From NCBI RefSeq assembly GCF_002159765.1, contig NZ_NFJH01000010.1, positions 1-64,000 on the forward strand: DNA of 64,000 nt. Direction: 5' to 3'. Below the pieces are notes generated by a model. That model ran no database searches, was not told the origin of the DNA, and saw nothing but the letters and a program-made list of their open reading frames with translations. This DNA comes from Collinsella sp. An268 (lineage in GTDB: Bacteria > Actinomycetota > Coriobacteriia > Coriobacteriales > Coriobacteriaceae). Within the stretch, counting starts at the first letter, position 1, and each line of letters begins with the position of its first letter. The position numbers and the translations under genes are program-made. Shown piece by piece: positions 57,577 through 64,000 of this stretch.

Positions 57577-59358
57577 CTATGCGCGGGCCGCATCTCCGAC
57601 GCTCCAGCCGAGGCTCTCGGTCTGAATGCGGACAAGGCGGGCGTAGAGCCCGCCCGCCTCCATGAGGTCGGCGTGTGTGCCCCGCTCCGCCACGCAGCCG
57701 CCGTCGAGCACGATAATCTGGTCGGCGCCTGAAACGGTGCGGAGGCGATGCGCGATCACGAGCACGGTCTTGCCGGCGCAGAGGCGGCTCACCGCGTCCT
57801 GCACGAGCGTCTCGTTCTCGGGATCGAGCGAGCTCGTGGCCTCGTCCAGGAGCACGATCGGCGCGTTCTTGAGGAGCGCGCGGGCGATGGAGATGCGCTG
57901 CCGCTCGCCGCCCGAGAGGCGCGCCCCGTTCTCGCCGAGACGCGTGGCCCAGCCCTCCGGCATCCGCTCGACGAACTCCTCGCAGTGGGCGGCGCGCGCC
58001 GCCGCGCGCACCTCCTCGTCGGTAGCGCCAGCGCGGCCCATGCGGATGTTCTCCATCACCGTGTCGTCGAAGAGCGTCACGTCCTGGAAGACCACGGACA
58101 CGTTCTTGAGCCATGACTCCTCGTCGAGCGACGCGAGGTCGGCCCCTCCCGCCGAGATGGAACCGGAGCTCGGGCTGAAGAAGCGCGCGACGAGCTTCGC
58201 CACGGTCGACTTGCCCGAGCCGGAGGGGCCGACGAGCGCCGTGACGGTGCCCGGCTCCATGCGGAAGGAGACCCCGCGCAGGACCTCGCCGCCGCCCGCG
58301 CCGTACGAGAAGCGGACGTCGCGCAGCTCGACGGGCTTCGCGCCCAGGCCGGACGCGTCGCCCGTGCCCGCGGCGGCCGGCTCGTCGGCGAGAGCCCTGA
58401 GGCGCGCCGTACGCCCCGAGAGCTGCAGCAGGTTCGGCAGCTGCGAGAGGATCGAGGTGATGGGGCCGTAGACGCGCGAGGCGATGAGCAGGAACATGAG
58501 CAGCGTGACGAAGTCGACCTCGCCGCCCGTGAGCAGGGTCGTACCCACGAAGACCGTGAGCCCGACGCCCGCCTGGAGCACCGTGGTGGCGGCCGACACG
58601 CACACGTCCACCGCGAGCTCGACCCTCATCGCGATGTCGCGCAGGGCGCCGAGCGCCGCGCGCATCGGCGCCGACTGCGCGCCCACCTGCCGGCACGCGC
58701 GGATGTCGCGGATGCCCTCGACGTAGTCCATGAGGCGGGCGGTCGCCTCGAGGCGCGCGCCGGTCTGCCGCTCGAAGAGGCGTCGCTCGTGCCCGCGGGC
58801 GGCGAGCACGATGAGGAGCGCCGCCGGCAGCGTCGCGAACACGCAGAGCGCGAGCCGCCACTCGAAGAGCGCGAGCATCGCGCACACGACCGCCGTGGAG
58901 GCGCAGCTTGCCGCGAGCTGCGGGATGGTGCTCGACATGAGCGACTCGCGGCTCGAGACGTCGCCCATGAGGTTCTCGGTGAGCTCGGAGAGGTCCCGCT
59001 GGTTGAAGAAGCCCATGGGGAGTCGGCGCAGGTGCTCGGCGAGGCCCATGCGCGTGGCCTCGGTCTCGCGGTACGCCGTCACGTAGGTGCGCCGGTAGTC
59101 GTTGCGCGCGCAGAGGAAGACCGCGAGGAGCCCGAGGACGCCCGCAGCGAAGAGCCCCCAGAGCGCCTGCCAGTCCACCTGCTGCCCCGTGAGCCGCATG
59201 AGCACCACGCCGAACACCATGACCGTGATGGCGAACGGCACCATGAGCGCGAGGTTGGTGAGCGTGCACGCCGCGATGGCGCCCTTGAGGCTGCGGTAGC
59301 CCCGGTCGGTGAGGGCGAGCGCCCTCTGCAGGCGCGGGATCTTGTTCGAGAAGGCCAT
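57577..59358 (-). CDS. ABC transporter ATPase/permease, iron-siderophore type (second subunit)
   Basis: A 593-residue half transporter: six membrane helices, then an ATPase with Walker A VGPSGSGKST, signature LSGGERQR, Walker B IVLLDEATSS and switch VIAHRLRTV. All catalytic residues are canonical, unlike the other two exporter pairs in this window. The arrangement as an exporter-fold pair with an AraC regulator and DtxR gene nearby recalls YbtPQ/IrtAB, exporter-fold proteins that import ferric siderophores. That is inference. It begins one base after the stop of the partner gene. Confidence 0.88.
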   Translation of the reverse strand: MAFSNKIPRLQRALALTDRGYRSLKGAIAACTLTNLALMVPFAITVMVFGVVLMRLTGQQVDWQALWGLFAAGVLGLLAVFLCARNDYRRTYVTAYRETEATRMGLAEHLRRLPMGFFNQRDLSELTENLMGDVSSRESLMSSTIPQLAASCASTAVVCAMLALFEWRLALCVFATLPAALLIVLAARGHERRLFERQTGARLEATARLMDYVEGIRDIRACRQVGAQSAPMRAALGALRDIAMRVELAVDVCVSAATTVLQAGVGLTVFVGTTLLTGGEVDFVTLLMFLLIASRVYGPITSILSQLPNLLQLSGRTARLRALADEPAAAGTGDASGLGAKPVELRDVRFSYGAGGGEVLRGVSFRMEPGTVTALVGPSGSGKSTVAKLVARFFSPSSGSISAGGADLASLDEESWLKNVSVVFQDVTLFDDTVMENIRMGRAGATDEEVRAAARAAHCEEFVERMPEGWATRLGENGARLSGGERQRISIARALLKNAPIVLLDEATSSLDPENETLVQDAVSRLCAGKTVLVIAHRLRTVSGADQIIVLDGGCVAERGTHADLMEAGGLYARLVRIQTESLGWSVGDAARA

Positions 59359-61212
59359 CTAGACCATCTCCTTTCCGTTCGGCGCGTCCGAGCCGATGCC
59401 CCACGAGAGGGCCTGCGTGTAGCGCGCCCACATGCGCGCGTATGCGCCGTCGGCGGCGAGGAGCTCGCCGTGCCGGCCGCGCTCCACCACGCGCCCGCCG
59501 TCCACGACCGCGATCTGGTCCGCGCCGACCACGGTGGAGAGCCGGTGCGCGATCATGATCACGGTCTTGCCGGCCATGAGGCGCTCGAACGCCTTCTGGA
59601 TGAGGTGCTCGTTCTCCGGGTCCGAGAACGCCGTCGCCTCGTCGAGCACCACGACGGGGCGGTCGGCGAGGATGGCGCGGGCGATGGAGACGCGCTGCGC
59701 CTCGCCGCCGGAGAGGTGCACGCCCTCGCCGCCGTAGACGGTGTCGTAGCCCTGCGGCAACGCGCGGATGAATGCGTCGGCCTGCGCGGCGCGGGCCGCC
59801 TCGACGACCTCCTCGCGCGTGGCGCCCGGCCGCGCCATGCGGATGTTCTCGAGCATGCTCGTCCGGAAGAGGTGCACGTCCTGGAAGACGAGGCTCACAC
59901 AGCCCATAAGGGCGTCGGGCTCCATGTCGCGCACGTCGACGCCCCCGATGCGCACCGCGCCGGCCGAGACGTCCCAGAAGCGCGCCACGAGGCTCGCGAT
60001 GGTGGACTTGCCCGCCCCGGACGGCCCGACGATGGCGCAGGTGGTGCCCTCGGGGACGGCGAGGCTCACGTCGTCGAGTGCGAGCGGGGCTCCCTCCCCG
60101 CCGCCCGCCTCGTAGGAGAACGACACATGGTCGAGCTCGACGTCGAAGCGCTCCGGCGCGAGCGCCCGGCCCGGCGCCGGCGCGGGCAGCGCCGGGACGC
60201 CCAGAACCTCGTCGATGCGCGCGAGCTGCGAGGAGATGATCATGCTGTCCTCGGAGATGTACATCATCTTGTTGAGCGCGCCAGCGATGGACGGCACGAA
60301 CAGCAGGTAGAAGATGAAGTCGAGCGCGAAGGCCCGGAAGTCGGCGCCCGAGAGGCCCGCGCCGAGCGCGATGCCCACCGGCAGGACGAACAGGTAGGCG
60401 TTGTTGATGATCGCGGTGAACGCCGGCATGAGGCTCTGCCAGAAGAGGGCGACGTCGAGGGCGAGGTCCGTGTAGGCGCGCACCGCCTCGGAGAGGCGGC
60501 CGAACGACTCGGCCGTCTGGCCGAACGCCTTGACCACGGGCATGCCGCGCACGTACTCCACGGTGGCGTTCGTCATGAGCTCCTGGTTGACCAAGTGGCG
60601 CTGCATCTTGTCCGTGATGGCCTTGTTGGAGAAGCCCGCCGCCTCGACGCCGAACGCCGAGACCACGCACGCGACCGCCGCGAGCCCGAAGCGCCAGTCG
60701 AAGACGAAGAGCAGGACGACGATGGCCACCGGCGCCGCGAACGCCGCGGCCATGTCCGGCAGCGAGTGGGCGAAGAACCCCTCGATGGCCCCGACGCTCT
60801 CGTCCATGACCTTGCCCACGCGCCCGGTGCCGAGCGCCTCGAGCCTGCCGAGCGGCATGCGCGCCAGATGCTCCGCAATCTGGAGCTTCAGGTTGTACTC
60901 GGCGTCGAACGCGGCCGAGTGAGCGCAGAGCAGTGCTGCGAGGTAGAGCCCGATGTTGCCCGCCACGCCCGCGACCGCCATCCAGCCGAAGCCCGCCATG
61001 CGGGCCGCGTCGAGCGCCGAGAAGTCCGGGTAGACCGCGATGACGTCCGCCACCACGAGGTAAACGGCGACGAACGGCAGGAACGAGCAGACCGACGACA
61101 GCGCCGAGAGCGCCATGGAGAGGTAGATGAGCCACCTCCCGCCGCCGGTGAACCCGATGACGCGGGCGGCCCAGGACTCCTCCCTGCCCGCGCCCTCCTT
61201 TCGCTTGGCCAT
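59359..61212 (-). CDS. ABC transporter ATPase/permease, iron-siderophore type (first subunit)
   Basis: A 617-residue half transporter. The N-terminus is basic (MAKRKEGAGR), six helices follow, then an ATPase with Walker A VGPSGAGKST, signature LSGGEAQRV, Walker B VVVLDEATAFSD and switch MIAHRLSTV. The Phe-Ser in place of the usual Ser-Ser/Ala after EATA is typical of the siderophore-type (YbtP/IrtA-like) subunits. The ATG follows GGAAAGGGGG. A DtxR-like iron box lies 50 bp upstream. With the following gene it should form a heterodimer with two active ATP sites. Confidence 0.88.
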   Translation of the reverse strand: MAKRKEGAGREESWAARVIGFTGGGRWLIYLSMALSALSSVCSFLPFVAVYLVVADVIAVYPDFSALDAARMAGFGWMAVAGVAGNIGLYLAALLCAHSAAFDAEYNLKLQIAEHLARMPLGRLEALGTGRVGKVMDESVGAIEGFFAHSLPDMAAAFAAPVAIVVLLFVFDWRFGLAAVACVVSAFGVEAAGFSNKAITDKMQRHLVNQELMTNATVEYVRGMPVVKAFGQTAESFGRLSEAVRAYTDLALDVALFWQSLMPAFTAIINNAYLFVLPVGIALGAGLSGADFRAFALDFIFYLLFVPSIAGALNKMMYISEDSMIISSQLARIDEVLGVPALPAPAPGRALAPERFDVELDHVSFSYEAGGGEGAPLALDDVSLAVPEGTTCAIVGPSGAGKSTIASLVARFWDVSAGAVRIGGVDVRDMEPDALMGCVSLVFQDVHLFRTSMLENIRMARPGATREEVVEAARAAQADAFIRALPQGYDTVYGGEGVHLSGGEAQRVSIARAILADRPVVVLDEATAFSDPENEHLIQKAFERLMAGKTVIMIAHRLSTVVGADQIAVVDGGRVVERGRHGELLAADGAYARMWARYTQALSWGIGSDAPNGKEMV

Positions 61213-61262
61213 GAGGCCCCCTTTCCGCCACGACCGCACGGATAGCCCGATGTGGGCGCAGC

Positions 61263-61278
61263 AAGTTAGACTAGACTT
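61263..61278. promoter_or_regulatory. DtxR/IdeR-like iron box
   Basis: AAGTTAGACTAGACTT matches the DtxR consensus core AGGTTAGGCTAACCTA at 11 of 16 positions, including the central TTAG-CTA. It sits midway in the 106-bp gap between the divergent ABC and araC genes, where a repressor could control both. A DtxR-family gene lies 1.4 kb to the right. Confidence 0.5.
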
Positions 61279-61318
61279 ACATTGATTGTGCAGCAGCGGG
61301 AAGGAAGGGCGCACGAGC

Positions 61319-62317
61319 ATGGGGGAAACGACCAGCACGAGAGACGGGCGACCAAACGAAGAGCCGAAGCTCTTCCAGGCGGAGGAGCTCGAGCACATGG
61401 GGCTCCTGCCCGCAGGCGACGACCGGGGCGCCGGCGAGCTGTTCGTGGGCGACGGCGTGCGCGCCGAGGGCTGGTACCGCGCCTGGGCGGGCGACGGCCT
61501 CACGGTGGTCACCTGCGACTTCACCATCCTCGTGAACACGCTCTTCGGCATCGACACGCGACGCTACCTCACCGTGCGCGGCCCGGCAGCGAGCGAGGGG
61601 CGCGCCGGCGCGGCGGACCCCGTGGCGATCGCCTACATCGAGACACGCGAGGGTTGGGTCACGACGCCCGTCGCCGCCGGGTCGCACTTCTCCTACGCGG
61701 AGGTCGAGTACTTCGAGGGCGCGCTCCGCGATGCGTTCTCCGAACTCGGGTGGGGGCCCATCGACGAGGTCTCATCGCTTCTTGCCGACATGAGCCATAG
61801 CGTTGGCTGGGCACCCGGAGCGCTCTCCGCCCTCGACGAAATCGCACGCGTCAATCCAGCGATGCCGGGCGCGGAGCTCGTCTACGAGGGCGCAGCAAAG
61901 ATGTTGCTCGGCGCGCTCATCGGCACAGCTACGGCATGCCTGCCGAGGGAAAGGGGCGACCGTGTCGGCATCCTCGCCGCCGTGGAGTTTGCGAGTGCCC
62001 GGTGGCGCGGACGCGTGAGCCAGGAGGAGGCTGCCTCGGTTGCCGGCATGGGCCTCACCAAGTTCAAGAGACTGTTCAAGCAGGCAACCGGAAGCTCCTG
62101 GGGCACCTTCCTGGCCGAACGACGGATGCGGGAGGCGAGGGCGCTCTTGGCGTCCGGAGCCGGTGTTGCCGAGACGGCGCGAGAGGTCGGCTACCGCTCG
62201 CCCACGAGCTTCTCGGCGGCGTTTGCGAAGGCGTTCGGGATGTCTCCCCAACAATTCAGGAACCGCTCCGTTATGGCTGTCGTGAACGTCGAGCCAGAAA
62301 CGATCAGCAGGAATTGA
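61319..62317 (+). CDS. AraC-family transcriptional regulator
   Basis: A 332-residue regulator. The N-terminal 200 residues are an effector domain without clear family identity. The C-terminal AraC/XylS DNA-binding domain has the first helix-turn-helix (SVAGMGLTKFKRLFKQATG) and the second with the signature VAETAREVGYRSPTSFSAAFAKAFGMSPQQFR. AraC proteins beside siderophore-type ABC pairs (as YbtA with YbtPQ) activate iron uptake genes when the siderophore is present, which may apply here. The ATG at 61319 follows GGAAGG at a rather long spacing. Confidence 0.85.
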   Translation: MGETTSTRDGRPNEEPKLFQAEELEHMGLLPAGDDRGAGELFVGDGVRAEGWYRAWAGDGLTVVTCDFTILVNTLFGIDTRRYLTVRGPAASEGRAGAADPVAIAYIETREGWVTTPVAAGSHFSYAEVEYFEGALRDAFSELGWGPIDEVSSLLADMSHSVGWAPGALSALDEIARVNPAMPGAELVYEGAAKMLLGALIGTATACLPRERGDRVGILAAVEFASARWRGRVSQEEAASVAGMGLTKFKRLFKQATGSSWGTFLAERRMREARALLASGAGVAETAREVGYRSPTSFSAAFAKAFGMSPQQFRNRSVMAVVNVEPETISRN

Positions 62318-62334
62318 CGTAGAGAGGGGCAGGG

Positions 62335-62619
62335 TCAGACGCTCCCATCCATAAGCTCCCCCATCCGCCTCCTTGCGCGCGCGAGGCTGTACTTGACAGC
62401 GCGCTCGGAGCGCCCCTCGCATCGGGCGATCTCTCTGACCGGGAGGCGTGCGATGGCGTGCATGAGAAGGCGGCGGAGCTGGACCGCCGGGAGCTGGGCC
62501 AGGGCGGCGGCGAGCTCGTCCGTCCGGCACTTGCTCAGGAGACCGAATCCCGGCTCCGACTCCGGCTCGGTTGACGCGGCGGACGGGCCCCTCCCGTCGA
62601 GGCGCGCCCATGCCCGCAA
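62335..62619 (-). CDS. Sigma-70 region 4-like protein, probably truncated
   Basis: A 94-residue protein whose C-terminal half has the region 4 helix-turn-helix: LAQLPAVQLRRLLMH, LPVREIARCEGRSERAVKYS and ARRRMGELM. This resembles short sigma-like regulators of integrative conjugative elements and phages. The TTG start lies inside the right copy of the GC-rich hairpin, and the N-terminal part is Pro/Ser/Glu-rich, so the front may be lost. It converges on araC with only 17 bp between stops. Confidence 0.55.
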   Translation of the reverse strand: MRAWARLDGRGPSAASTEPESEPGFGLLSKCRTDELAAALAQLPAVQLRRLLMHAIARLPVREIARCEGRSERAVKYSLARARRRMGELMDGSV

Positions 62620-62667
62620 GAAGGCGGCCCCTCTTGTCGTCCGGCAAAAGGGGCCGCTCTGAAAGCC
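62620..62667. repeat. GC-rich hairpin repeat, right copy
   Basis: GAAGGCGGCCCCTCTTG, then an 8-nt loop, then CAAAAGGGGCCGCTC and AAAGCC: the same arms as the copy at 57403-57453 with different loop bases. It lies 22 bp beyond the DtxR gene stop and could be its terminator. The two direct copies bracket 5.2 kb holding the ABC pair and araC. Confidence 0.75.
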
Positions 62668-62688
62668 GCTAGGGGGAGACGCGCTACC

Positions 62689-63060
62689 CTATGCGGCACC
62701 GGTCTCCGGGGCCAGGCGGTCGGCGAGCCTGCGGAACGAGTCCTCCGACAGGCAGTGCTCCATGCGGCAGGCCTCCGCCGAGGCGGTCTTCGCGTCCACA
62801 CCGGACTCGACGAGCAGCCGCTTGAAGAAGCGGTGCCGCTCGAGCGTCGCGGACGCGGCGCGCTCGCCCTCCTCGGTGAGGAGCACGTCGTGCCCGGACA
62901 TCCGGACGAGGCCGGCGGCGGCGAGGTTCGAGAGCGCCTTCGTCACGCTCGGCTTGGAGCGGCCGAGGCGCCCGGCGATGTCCACGTTTCTGCACGACCC
63001 GCGCAGGCGGCGGATCACGAGGATGGCCTCGAGGTAGTCCTCTCCCGACTCATGGAGCAA
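62689..63060 (-). CDS. DtxR-family metal-dependent regulator
   Basis: A protein of about 123 residues with the DtxR signature ESGEDYLEAILVI, the winged helix VDIAGRLGRSKPSVTKALSNL, and the metal/dimerisation region ACRMEHCLSEDSFRRLAD. It lacks a third domain. I favour the TTG at 63060 with AGGAG eight bases upstream; a GTG six codons earlier overlaps that ribosome-binding site. With feoB on one side and an iron-type ABC pair on the other, an iron-sensing role is likely. It overlaps the end of the truncated ABC ATPase by about 10 bases. Confidence 0.85.
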   Translation of the reverse strand: MLHESGEDYLEAILVIRRLRGSCRNVDIAGRLGRSKPSVTKALSNLAAAGLVRMSGHDVLLTEEGERAASATLERHRFFKRLLVESGVDAKTASAEACRMEHCLSEDSFRRLADRLAPETGAA

Positions 63061-63310
63061 TGGATCGGCTCCTCTCACAAACAGGGGCAGGGCACTCGTG
63101 AGACAGCTTCAGATAGGCAACGGCATCGCAGAGAACCTCCTCGTCCAGCAGCCCCTCGAACCTGACGTGCCCCTCTTCTAAGACAAGGGCACGGTCGCAG
63201 CATTCCGCAACGAGGTCCATGTCGTGGGTGATTACGAGCACCGCAACGCCTTCCGCCGCGACGCCCCTCATTACGTTTGCCACTTCCACCATATGGGGTC
63301 GTACGTCGGT
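63050..63310 (-). pseudogene. C-terminal fragment of an ABC ATPase
   Basis: The frame encodes VEVANVMRGVAAEGVAVLVIT, HDMDLVAECCDRALVLEEGH and about 35 more residues. This is the switch-His region and tail of an ECF- or cobalt/nickel-type ATPase. Everything upstream, including Walker A, signature and Walker B, is absent: the frame runs straight into the feoB end. A 5'-truncated remnant is the simplest reading. The ATG at 63292 would give an 80-residue product. Confidence 0.7.
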
Positions 63311-63326
63311 TGCGGGGTGACGCCCG

Positions 63327-64000
63327 CTAGAAGCATAGCGCGCTCACGTGGTAGACGACGCATCCCAATAGCAGAGAGCAGCAGATGTAGAAGAGCGCCG
63401 TGATGACAGTCCACTTGGTCGAGTGCACCTCACCCCAGGTCGCCGACACGCTCGCCGCGCACGGCATGTTGAACGTGAACGCGAAGATGAACGCGAGCGC
63501 CTCGGGAGCCGAGATGGCCTGCGCCATGACCTCGCCGATGTTCGACGCCGCGGCGGCGGCGCCGGTCATGACGCCCACGAGCACGGCGTTGGGCGTCGCG
63601 GCACCCGTGAAGAGCCCCGAGAGCACCCCGAGCGCGGACTCCTTGAGCACGAGGGCGCACAACCACGCGGTGAACGTCTGCCAACCCATGCCGAAGAAGC
63701 GCGTGACCGGCTCGATAGCGGTACCGAGCGCGTAGAGCACCGACCCCTCGACGCTGCCGGTCGCGGTGTAGGTGAGCGCCCAAATCGCGAAGGCGAAGAG
63801 GGCGACGACCCGGATGGCTCGCACGAACATCTGTCGGCTCTTGAGCAGGGCGCCGCGCGCGACGTTGCCCAGATGCGGCCGATGGTACGGCGGAAGCTCC
63901 ATGACCATGCCCGCACGCTCGCCCTCCGCCACCAAGCGCGGGCCGAACACCCTGCCCACGAGCCACATGATGAGGATCGTCACGGCGAAGATGCCCACGA
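63327..64000 (-). CDS. feoB: Ferrous iron transporter FeoB, C-terminal part (continues beyond window)
   Basis: About 223 residues of the membrane part of FeoB, which imports Fe(II). The second gate domain is recognisable: MVMELPPYHRPHLGNVAR, then helices and LCALVLKESALGVLSGLF, and SAPEALAFIFAFTFNMPCAAS. The final helices end at LGCVVYHVSALCF. The G-protein domain and first gate lie to the right, outside the window. The 3' end is complete. It is read leftward with the truncated ABC gene and dtxR following. Confidence 0.88.
   Translation of the reverse strand, partial: VGIFAVTILIMWLVGRVFGPRLVAEGERAGMVMELPPYHRPHLGNVARGALLKSRQMFVRAIRVVALFAFAIWALTYTATGSVEGSVLYALGTAIEPVTRFFGMGWQTFTAWLCALVLKESALGVLSGLFTGAATPNAVLVGVMTGAAAAASNIGEVMAQAISAPEALAFIFAFTFNMPCAASVSATWGEVHSTKWTVITALFYICCSLLLGCVVYHVSALCF

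Noticed and set aside
62689-63078. GTG at 63078 as DtxR start
   Set aside because: It overlaps the AGGAG ribosome-binding site that is well spaced for the TTG at 63060; the longer start adds residues absent from the family.

Overview
The window looks like a chromosome segment of a GC-rich, low-complexity-genome Actinomycetota, most likely class Coriobacteriia (Collinsella/Enorma-like). This is inferred from the high GC content, the gene repertoire (a complete F1Fo ATP synthase operon, LCP and LTA-synthase-like envelope enzymes, heterodimeric ABC exporters, a DUF559-type AbiEi-like protein) and dense protein-coding DNA with Shine-Dalgarno starts, including several TTG and GTG starts. Genus assignment is not proven.

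Region 1-7.2 kb holds a phosphohexomutase, a homocysteine S-methyltransferase-like enzyme with a DtxR/MntR-type regulator, peptidase T, an LCP ligase and MurA. Region 7.2-14.2 kb is the ATP synthase operon (atpI-like, B, E, F, H, A, G, D, C, all read leftward) with a visible promoter and a leader stem-loop. Region 14.3-20.4 kb holds rpiB, a DUF2442 gene beside a DUF4160 remnant, tsaC-glpK, prmC and prfA. A 0.7 kb non-coding stretch with a 37-bp tandem array and inverted copies follows, then a DUF559-like protein, an aldose-epimerase-like enzyme and a MarR-regulated heterodimeric ABC exporter. Region 27.9-36.7 kb holds rlmK, kup, a second palindrome-rich intergenic region, a nitroreductase, an LTA-synthase-like sulfatase, a tyrosine phosphatase and a flavodoxin.

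Region 36.8-43.6 kb contains a decapitated ABC ATPase, a second heterodimeric ABC exporter, the 4.5S-type SRP RNA and an unusual single-ORF fusion of tRNA adenosine deaminase (TadA) with glycerate kinase, next to tRNA-Ser. A truncated ATPase abutting a 0.26-kb element with long imperfect terminal inverted repeats lies at 43.7-44.5 kb. Region 44.6-54.3 kb is housekeeping: ilvE, tilS-hpt-ftsH, a metallo-hydrolase, hsp20 with an HspR-like operator, and a cysteine desulfurase. Phosphoglucomutase and tRNA-Gly follow.

The right end (56.6-64.0 kb) looks like a patchwork genomic island: a frameshifted tyrosine recombinase, an iron/siderophore-type ABC exporter/importer pair, an AraC regulator, a sigma-region-4 fragment, a DtxR-family regulator, a truncated ABC ATPase and the 3' part of feoB. 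A DtxR/IdeR-like box lies between the ABC pair and araC, and a repeated GC-rich hairpin flanks the cargo. The likely theme there is iron homeostasis. The strongest candidates for something new are the TadA-glycerate kinase fusion, the inverted-repeat element at 44.3 kb, and the two non-coding repeat arrays at 20.7 and 31.5 kb.
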